Origin: an uncultured Eubacteriales bacterium
GTDB lineage: Bacteria; Bacillota; Clostridia; Oscillospirales; Acutalibacteraceae
Direction of reading: 5' to 3'
Length of the DNA: 13,687 nucleotides
NCBI GenBank assembly: GCA_900320235.1
Contig: ONRO01000013.1
Span: forward strand, 1-13,687
The notes under the pieces are model-generated. The model ran no database searches, was not told where the DNA came from, and saw nothing but the letters and a program-made list of their open reading frames with translations. This document shows positions 1 to 6,122 of the stretch, one piece after another. The stretch's first letter is position 1, and each line of letters opens with the position of its first letter. Made by a program: the position numbers and the translations under genes.

Positions 1-1
1 T

Positions 2-265
2 CCGAGTGAGCCTGTTGATCTTAATTCGATAATCAGAAAAGGCGCAGATGATCCATTTGAAATGAAGGCTGAAGATTATGAAGTTGATCCGTCACTTGCA
101 GCACTTATCAAAAAGGGCGCAGATGATCCGTTCAATATGAAGGCAGAGGATTATCAGGTTGATCCATCGCTTTCAGCGCTGATACGCAAGGGCAGCGATG
201 ATCCGTTTAACAGCGGACTTAAAAAAGAAGAACCCAAAAAGAGCGGAGAGGAAACTGACGAATAA
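2..265 (+). CDS. C-terminal part of a tandem-repeat protein (5' end outside window)
   Basis: The reading frame is open from the left edge to a TAA at 263-265, so only the last 87 residues are visible. They consist of about two and a half copies of a 23-25 residue repeat. Each copy runs V-D-[PL]-x(2,4)-[AI]-L/I-I-[RK]-K-G-[AS]-D-D-P-F followed by a linker resembling NMKAEDY, and the protein ends in a charged Lys/Glu tail. The repeats are hydrophilic with alternating acidic and basic residues and contain no membrane segment. I do not recognise the family. The next gene begins 14 bp after the stop with its own strong GGAGG site, so the two are probably co-transcribed. An internal ATG at 62 lies inside a repeat and is unlikely to be the true start, because the repeat pattern continues upstream of it. 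Function is unknown. Confidence 0.75.
   Translation, partial: PSEPVDLNSIIRKGADDPFEMKAEDYEVDPSLAALIKKGADDPFNMKAEDYQVDPSLSALIRKGSDDPFNSGLKKEEPKKSGEETDE
14..211 (+). repeat. In-frame tandem coding repeat (~75 bp unit, DDPF motif)
   Basis: Three successive units begin at 14, 83 and 158. The first is 69 bp, the second is 75 bp and the last is cut short after the DDPF motif at 211. All keep the pattern V-D, then hydrophobic residues, then K-G-x-D-D-P-F. The units differ by synonymous and conservative changes, so the repeat is maintained at protein level and is not a fresh slippage product. Confidence 0.8.
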
Positions 266-279
266 AACGGAGGAATAAT

Positions 280-1122
280 ATGAATAATACAAAAAAGAAA
301 TTCAGATTTCCGTTTGTTATTCTTCTTATTGCAGGAATAATAGCAGCAGTTATCTGCATAAATGGAATTATTCCAGCATGGGCAGCGCAGACAATGTGCG
401 ACCTGATGCCGGCAGCGGCAGAACAGGTTGAAGGTGTTTGCACGGTTGTTGATTATCACGATGATAATACCGTAACAGTAACAGCACAATACAATTACGG
501 CTATTATACATATGAAAATGTTTTTGCTGATGTAACACTCGGCAGTGACAGGACGCCTCTTTCTGTCGGTGATAAGATCACACTTTATATTTTTGATGAT
601 AATGTGTTTTTCTATGATGCAATAAACAATAATATTGAAAACAGCAAAAGAAGCAATGAGATGTTCCTCTTTGGCGTCGGAATTTTTCTCGGAGTCGTTC
701 TTGTGATTTTCGGAATAATCGGAATGATTATTAACAGCAAGTCTAAAAAGAAGGAAATGCTTGAGGCTCAGCAAAGCTCTTTTAACGGATATTACAGCGG
801 AATGCAGACTTATGGTTCCGGGCCGTCCTATGGTTCAGCACCTTCATTCGGCTCAGCACCGCAGACACAATATGGCCAGAATCAGTATTACGGCTCAGCA
901 CCGCAGACACAATATGGTCAGGATCAGCCTTATGGCTCATCGCCTGAGATCACATATGATCAGGATCAGTCTTATGGCTCATCGCCTGAGATCACATATG
1001 ATCAGGGTCAGTCTTATGGCTCATCGCCTGAGATCACATATGATCAGGGTCAGTCATCTTATGGCTCTTCAGCGGATTATAATTATGGACAGGATCAACC
1101 TTATGGATCTGACTATCAATAA
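280..1122 (+). CDS. Two-TM membrane protein with Tyr/Gly/Ser/Gln-rich repeat tail
   Basis: This 280-residue protein has a GGAGG site at 269-273, six bases before the ATG. A Lys/Arg-rich N-terminus precedes a first membrane segment (about residues 10-31). A loop of about 95 residues follows, containing a VGDKITLYI-like stretch that vaguely recalls DUF3592 proteins, then a second membrane segment (128-151). A basic K-S-K-K-K cluster (154-158) comes directly after the second segment. By the positive-inside rule both ends are therefore cytoplasmic and the loop is external. The C-terminal third (about 178-280) is low-complexity, with consecutive 14-residue units of the YGSSPEITYDQ type. No enzyme motif is visible. 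It sits between a repeat protein and a transglutaminase-like lipoprotein and is probably in the same transcript. Role unknown; an envelope-associated scaffold is only a guess. Confidence 0.85.
   Translation: MNNTKKKFRFPFVILLIAGIIAAVICINGIIPAWAAQTMCDLMPAAAEQVEGVCTVVDYHDDNTVTVTAQYNYGYYTYENVFADVTLGSDRTPLSVGDKITLYIFDDNVFFYDAINNNIENSKRSNEMFLFGVGIFLGVVLVIFGIIGMIINSKSKKKEMLEAQQSSFNGYYSGMQTYGSGPSYGSAPSFGSAPQTQYGQNQYYGSAPQTQYGQDQPYGSSPEITYDQDQSYGSSPEITYDQGQSYGSSPEITYDQGQSSYGSSADYNYGQDQPYGSDYQ
847..1119 (+). repeat. 42-bp in-frame tandem repeats encoding a YGSxPxxxYxQxQ unit
   Basis: Six units begin at 847, 889, 931, 973, 1015 and 1060, and a partial one begins at 1102. Five are 42 bp and the fifth carries one extra codon (45 bp). 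The three central copies (931-1059) are almost identical in DNA, which suggests recent expansion, while the outer ones have diverged. The encoded tail is rich in Tyr, Gly, Ser, Gln and Asp and nearly free of Lys and hydrophobic residues. Confidence 0.9.
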
Positions 1123-1179
1123 GCAGCCGGTCAGCTGCATGACTGTATTTTTACATTAATGAAATTGCGGAGGTGCAAT

Positions 1180-2454
1180 ATGAAAAAAAGATATCTGATT
1201 ATTTCACTGTGTGCTGCAATCAGCATTGTTTTTTCAGGCTGCACTTTTTCACCGCAGACTCAGGAAAGTCAGGTACAAAGCTCTGCCGTGGAATCTGAGG
1301 AAAGTATTCAGGAAAGCTCATCAGATCAGCTTTCAGCCGAGGTGTCAGAGGAGGTTTCAGAGAAATCTGAAGTACAGGAAGTTTCTGTGCCAAAAAAACT
1401 TGTACCAGGTAAAGAGGATATTGCAAGGATAGAGGATTTTGATAAAAAATATTTTGTAAACAAGCTTTCCGATGAAATGAAATATCATTTCGTAAAGCTT
1501 TATCTTGCAGCAGAGTCATTTGAGAAAAGTGTCAGCTTTGATGCTCCGGTAACTGATGATGAACTGATGCAGCTGATGTATCTTCTTAATTATGATTGTC
1601 CGGAGCTGATACACGTCGGCGGAGATTTTTCGTCGCAGTATAATCCCGACGGAACAGTAGCTTCGGTATTTTTTACATATGTGATGAAAAAGGAAGAATA
1701 CAGCGATGCTGTAAAAAAGCTTGATACGATCAAAAAGATTCTGAAGGAAAAAACAGAAGGAAAAACAGAATACGAGACTGAAAAGATCGTATATGATTAT
1801 ATATTCAGCGACTGTGTTTACGATGAAAGCAATAAGGGAGCCGGATCTGTTTACGGCACTCTGGTAAACAAGGTTTCAAGATGTGAGGGATATTGTAAAT
1901 CGTTCAGCTGGTGTCTTAGAAATCTGGGCTTTGAATGTTTCTCAATTGTGGGTAATCCGGGCTGGGACAGCACAGCAGCTGTATATCCTCTTCATTCGTG
2001 GAATATCGTAAAAATCGATGACGAATATTATAATGTGGATATTACGCTTGATAATGTTCCGAAAAGCAAAAATACAGTAACTGTACCGAATTATGCATTT
2101 TTTAATGCGCCGGACAATATGATATATAGCGACAGATCTCTTGAAAAGGTATTTGAGGACCTCGGAGTACCGGAGTGTAAATCAACGAAATATAATTATC
2201 ATATTATGAATGGATTGTATTTTGCAAAAGGAGAATATTCAGCGGAAAAGTTTGAGGGGATACTTGATAAATATTGTACAGCTGATGCAATTGCGCCAAT
2301 ATCATTGAAATTTGAGGATTCAGAAGATTATGCAAAGGCTTCAGAAAAGATTCAGGCAAATGTGAAAAATTACCTGATCAACAAAAATTATAACCTGAGA
2401 TATTCAACTGTGGTTGATGGTCAGTCAAAAACAATACTTATTTATTCGGATTGA
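1180..2454 (+). CDS. Transglutaminase-like domain lipoprotein
   Basis: The start at 1180 is chosen because GGAGG (1169-1173) lies six bases upstream. The in-frame ATG at 1159 lies before this site and would put seven residues ahead of the signal peptide. The 424-residue product begins with a basic n-region, a hydrophobic core and a lipobox-like F-S-G-C with the lipidated Cys at residue 21. A Ser/Glu/Gln-rich linker (about 22-70) follows. The mature part carries a transglutaminase-like core. The putative nucleophile is Cys235 in R-C-E-G-Y-C, His272 lies in the L-H-S-W-N motif, and Asp287 lies in Y-Y-N-V-D. The triad and spacing match bacterial transglutaminase/cysteine-protease folds (PF01841 type). 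It is predicted to sit on the outer face of the membrane and act as a peptidase or cross-linking enzyme on cell-surface proteins or peptidoglycan. The substrate cannot be told from sequence. Confidence 0.88.
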   Translation: MKKRYLIISLCAAISIVFSGCTFSPQTQESQVQSSAVESEESIQESSSDQLSAEVSEEVSEKSEVQEVSVPKKLVPGKEDIARIEDFDKKYFVNKLSDEMKYHFVKLYLAAESFEKSVSFDAPVTDDELMQLMYLLNYDCPELIHVGGDFSSQYNPDGTVASVFFTYVMKKEEYSDAVKKLDTIKKILKEKTEGKTEYETEKIVYDYIFSDCVYDESNKGAGSVYGTLVNKVSRCEGYCKSFSWCLRNLGFECFSIVGNPGWDSTAAVYPLHSWNIVKIDDEYYNVDITLDNVPKSKNTVTVPNYAFFNAPDNMIYSDRSLEKVFEDLGVPECKSTKYNYHIMNGLYFAKGEYSAEKFEGILDKYCTADAIAPISLKFEDSEDYAKASEKIQANVKNYLINKNYNLRYSTVVDGQSKTILIYSD

Positions 2455-2459
2455 CTTCA

Positions 2460-2503
2460 GGAAGCTTGCAAAAGGACGGAATGTGATTTCTGCAGCTTCC
2501 GTC
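2460..2503 (+). promoter_or_regulatory. Two mutually exclusive intercistronic stem-loops
   Basis: In the 80-bp gap between the lipoprotein and the DUF3592-type gene, GGAAGC plus TGCA (2460-2470, one T bulged) can pair with TGCAGCTTCC (2491-2500). GACGGAA (2475-2481) can instead pair with TTCCGTC (2497-2503). The two helices share the CTTCC segment and cannot coexist. No T-run follows, so neither is an intrinsic terminator. They could be an RNA processing site, a stability hairpin or chance. Confidence 0.35.
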
Positions 2504-2534
2504 AATAAATAAAGACAGGAAGGGATGAGAGAGA

Positions 2535-3266
2535 ATGGAACCGGTTTCAAATGTGGGCAGATTCACAAGAATACTGCTTATAATAATTGGAATAGTTCTT
2601 ATAGTGACCGGTGCAGTTCTGACTACGATGCAGTTCACAGCAATCGGTGAACCTCAGACTACTGCTACTATTACAGGATTCCGGACAATAAGCGAACAGA
2701 ATGTTCCTGATAAAGCAACTGTAACGATTGTAAGCTATTCGATCAACGGAAAGAAATATGATGATGTAGAGCTCGGACAATATGAGGAACAATGGAAACC
2801 CGGGGATAAGCTGAATATAAGCTATTCACCCGATGATCCGGAAAAAATCAATACAAAAACAATGGTATTTCTTGGTCCGATAGTAATACTCGCCTCATTA
2901 CCGTTTATAATAGTCGGTATTTATACTCTGATGAATTTTAACAGACGGGCTGCGAAAACTCCCGAAGAAATTGCAGAGGATGAGGAAAGAACTACTGCCG
3001 GAAAATTGAAATATAAGGTTTCGTCAATAGTAATATCGCTTGCAACAGGAATCCCTGTTACACTGATGGGACTTGTAATGATCTATCTTGAGCATAAGTC
3101 AGTCCTTGGGATGCTGACACTGATACTCGGCGTAATATCAACTATTGTTGGTCTGCGCTCAATAGTGCTTTTTATTATCATCAAGTACAGACATAAAAAA
3201 GAACTTAACAGGATGATCAATAATAACAATAAAAAGCTGCTTTCAGCACCCGGCAAAAAAGAATAA
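2535..3266 (+). CDS. DUF3592-type polytopic membrane protein
   Basis: This is a 243-residue protein with a purine-rich site AGGAAGGG (2517-2524), ten bases before the ATG. The first membrane segment covers about residues 11-33. An external domain of about 75 residues follows, then hydrophobic segments at about 110-133, 162-185 and 191-217 and a basic C-terminus. The external domain has the pattern typical of DUF3592: a T-[AV]-T-I-x-G strand, a Y-S-I-N-G-K-K-Y strand pair, then K-P-G-D-K-L-x-I-x-Y-x-P-D-D-P. No catalytic residues are evident and the biochemical role of the family is not established. It is the last gene before a strong terminator, so it is the 3' member of the envelope cluster. 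Confidence 0.8.
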   Translation: MEPVSNVGRFTRILLIIIGIVLIVTGAVLTTMQFTAIGEPQTTATITGFRTISEQNVPDKATVTIVSYSINGKKYDDVELGQYEEQWKPGDKLNISYSPDDPEKINTKTMVFLGPIVILASLPFIIVGIYTLMNFNRRAAKTPEEIAEDEERTTAGKLKYKVSSIVISLATGIPVTLMGLVMIYLEHKSVLGMLTLILGVISTIVGLRSIVLFIIIKYRHKKELNRMINNNNKKLLSAPGKKE

Positions 3267-3297
3267 AGATGCTGCTGGTCTGATAAACAGTGCAAAA

Positions 3298-3329
3298 GTC
3301 GATGAATCTGAGGTTCATCGGCTTTTTTT
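3298..3329 (+). terminator. Rho-independent terminator of the envelope cluster
   Basis: A 9-bp stem pairs 3298-3306 (GTCGATGAA) with 3314-3322 (TTCATCGGC), allowing one T-G pair, around a 7-nt loop. Seven Ts follow at once (3323-3329). It lies 31 bp after the stop of the DUF3592-type gene and ends the first transcription unit. Confidence 0.9.
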
Positions 3330-3407
3330 GATGAATTGCAGAAATATGAATGCCTTTTGTTAATGACATAGGAAGAAATAATACTGATATTCAATAAAAC
3401 AGTAAGC

Positions 3408-3548
3408 ATGAGAAATCGGTGGCTTTCGGCCCCCTCAACCCCTGCCAAAGGTTCTGGGTCTCGCTTGCCGGCTCGGTATGTGCTGCTGCTTTGCAGCGGT
3501 GTCCACCGGAATACTCACCTTCTCGAAACTGCAAGCTTTTGTAAATGA
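3408..3548 (+). repeat. GC-rich palindromic patch with a 46-codon ORF, possibly a dispersed repeat
   Basis: This stretch is clearly richer in G and C than the A/T-rich DNA on both sides. It holds short palindromes, including CGGTG-TC-CACCG and GCTGC-(6)-GCAGC. An ATG at 3408 opens a 46-residue frame ending at TGA 3546-3548, but no ribosome binding site precedes it. The residue composition (many Ser, Leu, Arg, Pro, Ala) is unlike its neighbours, so I do not call it a gene. The composition suggests a decayed or dispersed repeat. A genome-wide copy search would decide. Confidence 0.4.
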
Positions 3549-3894
3549 CCCTGCGAAACTTTAATATTTTAGCATTTGATTGAATATTAGAATAAAAAAA
3601 AATCAAGACAGGAAAAAAGTATGGCATCACATTTCTGATCTGTGCCGATACTTACGGTCTTTAAAGTATAATTATTCTGAGACTATTAAGCAGATTAAGG
3701 CTGGCGGTGCACGGGTAAAGCCTTTCGGCTGCCAAATGCGTGAATCAAGTGTGTACAGTAACTCAGGGCATTTCCTTCTGGCTGTATATGTTTACCACGG
3801 GATTAAGTTGGTACGGATGAAAGCGGGAAATATTGTACAAAATAATAGTGATGTTTTATTTTATAAAAAAAGTATAAAAAAATCAAAAAATATA
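3549..3894. other. Non-coding stretch with inverted repeats, no gene recognised
   Basis: No frame here has a credible start site or family signature; an open frame at 3580-3987 has no ribosome binding site and its 3' part is poly-A/T rich. Between about 3690 and 3840 the sequence is less A/T-biased. It contains AGCC-TTTC-GGCT (a tight hairpin near 3719-3730) and a longer-range match of GGTAAA (3714-3719) with TTTACC (3791-3796). It could encode a small structured RNA or be remnant DNA. I recognise no known RNA family or riboswitch. Confidence 0.4.
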
Positions 3895-3923
3895 GTGACT
3901 TTTTACTATTTTTATGTTATAAT
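3895..3923 (+). promoter_or_regulatory. Sigma-A-type promoter of the phoH-mutS2 operon
   Basis: A -35 of GTGACT (3895-3900, four of six consensus positions), a 17-bp spacer and a perfect TATAAT -10 (3918-3923) are seen. Runs of A and T upstream (about 3862-3892) resemble an UP element. Transcription would start near 3930 and give an A/U-rich leader of about 140 nt before phoH. No strong hairpin is visible in that leader. Confidence 0.7.
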
Positions 3924-4071
3924 AAGTAAAAATCTAAAAATTTATAGAAATCTTGTTATATTTTGGTACATTTTACACACTGAATGATACAAATATACCC
4001 TTTTTCTTTTGTTTTAGAAAAATAATAATTGTACTTTGGTGTTAATCTTCAAATCTGTATAAGGTGGTTGA

Positions 4072-5043
4072 ATGACGGAACAAATAATTAATATCGATCG
4101 TATGGAGCAGGCAGTAGCTCTGTTCGGTACATTCGATGAAAATATCAGGATCATACAGAATGAGTATATGGTTTCTGTTGTATGCAGGGATTCAGAACTG
4201 AAGGTTTCAGGAGAACCTGAAAATGTATCATCTGCTGTGAAGGTGATAGAAAGCCTTCTTGCACTTGTCAACAGAGGAGAAGCCCTGAGTGAGCAAAATG
4301 TCAGATACTGCATGGCACTCGTCAATGAGGGAAATGAACACAGGATAGAACAGCTTGCAGGTGACTGTATCTGTATAACATCAAGAGGAAAGCCTGTGAA
4401 ACCAAAAACTCTCGGGCAGAAAGAATACTGCAATTCGATTGCACAGAATACGATTACCCTCGGTGTAGGTCCGGCCGGAACAGGAAAAACCTATCTTGCG
4501 GTCGCAATGGCTGTGACAGCGTTCAGAGCAAGGGAGATAAACAGGATCATTCTTACAAGACCGGCAGTTGAAGCGGGTGAAAAGCTCGGATTTCTTCCGG
4601 GAGATCTTCAGAGTAAGGTCGATCCCTATCTCAGACCACTGTATGATGCTCTGTTTGATATGCTCGGAGCAGAAACATATCAGAAATATGTCGAAAGAGG
4701 AAATATTGAGGTTGCACCGCTTGCATATATGAGAGGAAGAACTCTCGATGACAGCTTTATTATTCTTGACGAAGCACAGAATACTACCCCGGAACAGATG
4801 AAAATGTTTCTGACAAGACTTGGATTTAATTCAAAGATGGTCATAACAGGAGATATCACACAGATCGATCTTCCGGGAGGAGTCCGGTCGGGTCTTAAGG
4901 AAGCAGTGCGTATTCTCAGAGGGATTGACGGAATAAAAGCGGTAAGCTTCAATGCCTCAGATGTTGTAAGGAACAGGCTTGTACAGGATATTATCAAAGC
5001 ATATGAAAATGCCGCAGGAAAAGCTGCTGAAAAAAGGAAATAA
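4072..5043 (+). CDS. phoH: PhoH family ATPase
   Basis: This is a 323-residue cytoplasmic P-loop ATPase. The start is set by AAGGTGG (4061-4067), four bases upstream. An N-terminal region of about 110 residues precedes the ATPase core. Walker A is GPAGTGKT at residues 133-140, followed by the family motif L-T-R-P-A-V-E-A-G-E-K-L-G-F-L-P-G. Walker B is ILDEAQN with Asp233 and Glu234, and the sensor-like segment M-V-I-T-G-D follows. This is the typical length and order for Firmicute and proteobacterial PhoH/YbeZ. The family is linked to RNA metabolism and partners functionally with YbeY, whose gene is next. It is first in the operon, just after the promoter. Confidence 0.96.
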   Translation: MTEQIINIDRMEQAVALFGTFDENIRIIQNEYMVSVVCRDSELKVSGEPENVSSAVKVIESLLALVNRGEALSEQNVRYCMALVNEGNEHRIEQLAGDCICITSRGKPVKPKTLGQKEYCNSIAQNTITLGVGPAGTGKTYLAVAMAVTAFRAREINRIILTRPAVEAGEKLGFLPGDLQSKVDPYLRPLYDALFDMLGAETYQKYVERGNIEVAPLAYMRGRTLDDSFIILDEAQNTTPEQMKMFLTRLGFNSKMVITGDITQIDLPGGVRSGLKEAVRILRGIDGIKAVSFNASDVVRNRLVQDIIKAYENAAGKAAEKRK

Positions 5044-5124
5044 TGCGTCAGGCTTTTTTTAGGAAATGCGGAAAATAAAGGATGAATATGTTACTAAAAG
5101 TTCATTGGAAAGGTATGATTTAAA

Positions 5125-5634
5125 ATGGATAAGATAAAGGTAATTATTACAAACAAGCAGAAGGATATAAAGATACCAACAGGTCTGAGAATGCTAATCA
5201 GACGCTGCTGTAATGCGGTTCTGAAAATGGAGGAATTTCCCGGATCTGTTGAGGTCAGCGTAACGCTCGTGAATAATAAGCAGATCAAAGAGCTTAATTC
5301 AATATACAGAAATAAGGACAGTGTAACAGATGTTCTGTCATTTCCTATGGGTGAAAACGGAAAATATGATACTGACCCGAATACCGGAGCAAAGATCCTC
5401 GGTGATATCGTAATATCCATGGAAACAGCAGTTGAACAGGCAGAACGCTTCGGTCACAGCCTTCAGAGAGAGGTTGGCTATCTTACAGCACATTCAATGC
5501 TTCATCTTCTGGGATATGACCATGAGGACAACGGACTTCAGAGACTCAGAATGAGAGAAAAGGAAGAAAAGGTTATGACTCTCCTCGGTCTGCCCAGCTC
5601 TTCAAGCTATGTAATAAAGGACGAAGAAGAATGA
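5125..5634 (+). CDS. ybeY: Endoribonuclease YbeY (rRNA maturation factor)
   Basis: This is a 169-residue protein of normal family length. It carries the zinc-binding H-x3-H-x5-H signature with His123, His127 and His133 in the sequence A-H-S-M-L-H-L-L-G-Y-D-H-E-D. Other family features seen are L-N-x-x-Y-R-N-K-D-S-V-T-D-V-L-S-F-P-M and L-G-D-I-V-I-S. In other bacteria YbeY is a metal-dependent RNase needed for 16S rRNA 3' end maturation and ribosome quality control. GGAAAGG (5107-5113) is an acceptable binding site 11 bases before the ATG. The gap from phoH is 81 bp with no terminator. The stop overlaps the start of the next gene (ATGA), so the two are translationally coupled. Confidence 0.96.
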   Translation: MDKIKVIITNKQKDIKIPTGLRMLIRRCCNAVLKMEEFPGSVEVSVTLVNNKQIKELNSIYRNKDSVTDVLSFPMGENGKYDTDPNTGAKILGDIVISMETAVEQAERFGHSLQREVGYLTAHSMLHLLGYDHEDNGLQRLRMREKEEKVMTLLGLPSSSSYVIKDEEE

Positions 5635-6101
5635 AGTCTTTTCTAAAGGGCTTTATCAATGCCTTCAGGGGTATAATATACTGTATAAAAAACGAGCGAA
5701 ACATGAGAATTCATACGGTGGCAGCATTGTATGTTCTGATTTTTGCACGTTTTTTTGCTTTTACAAGAGAGGATTATGCGCTCATACTGCTGACAATCGG
5801 AGGAGTGATGTCAGCGGAGGCAATGAATACAGCACTCGAAAATCTTGCTGATAAGGTAAGTACAGAAAAGCATCCGCTTATAAAAAATGCAAAGGATACT
5901 GCTGCCGGTGCTGTCCTGATACTTGCGGTTATTTCTGTGGGAGTAGCTTTATTTCTTTTCGGGAATTCTGAGGGCTTTGAGACAATGTATAATTTCTATA
6001 TCAATCATCCTCTGAATTTAGCCGGAATAATAATACTGAGTATTCTGTCTGTTCTGTATATTGTCGGACTTCCGATAAAAAGGAATAAGAATGATGACTG
6101 A
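5631..6101 (+). CDS. dgkA: DgkA-family lipid kinase (undecaprenol or diacylglycerol kinase)
   Basis: The ATG overlaps the ybeY stop codon by four bases. This 156-residue integral membrane protein has the family hallmarks. These are N-E-R-N-M-R-I-H (21-28), the active-site segment E63-A-M-N66-T-A-L-E70-N-L-A-D-K, and K-D-T-A-A-G-A-V (88-95) leading into a membrane helix. In Gram-positive bacteria this family mainly phosphorylates undecaprenol, recycling the lipid carrier of cell-wall synthesis. The family is usually about 120-130 residues. Here an extra segment with one more hydrophobic helix (about 129-148) and a basic tail are added at the C-terminus. Its place after ybeY and near era is conserved in Firmicutes. 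Confidence 0.93.
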   Translation: MKSFLKGFINAFRGIIYCIKNERNMRIHTVAALYVLIFARFFAFTREDYALILLTIGGVMSAEAMNTALENLADKVSTEKHPLIKNAKDTAAGAVLILAVISVGVALFLFGNSEGFETMYNFYINHPLNLAGIIILSILSVLYIVGLPIKRNKNDD

Positions 6102-6122
6102 TAAATAATCAAGGAGAAAAAT

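Noticed and set aside
154..774. 206-residue - strand frame opposite the repeat and two-TM genes
   Set aside because: It is antisense to two well-supported genes and has no start signal or family features.
1123..1150. GCAGC/GCTGC hairpin followed by a T-rich stretch as terminator after the two-TM gene
   Set aside because: The stem is only 5 bp and the T-run begins several bases later; it is too weak to call.
280..2454. The Gln-rich tail of the two-TM protein as substrate of the neighbouring transglutaminase-like lipoprotein
   Set aside because: The basic clusters place the tail in the cytoplasm, while the lipoprotein enzyme is outside, so they should not meet.
3580..3987. 135-residue + strand frame in the phoH upstream region
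   Set aside because: No ribosome binding site, Lys/Ile/Tyr-rich translation of A/T DNA, and it runs across the phoH promoter.
5041..5060. T7 run after the phoH stop as an intrinsic terminator
   Set aside because: No stable stem precedes the T-run, and the operon continues into ybeY.
5088..5123. An 11-codon frame with an AAAGG site just before ybeY, as a leader peptide
   Set aside because: It is very short, has no regulatory codon pattern and no terminator or hairpin next to it; chance is likely.
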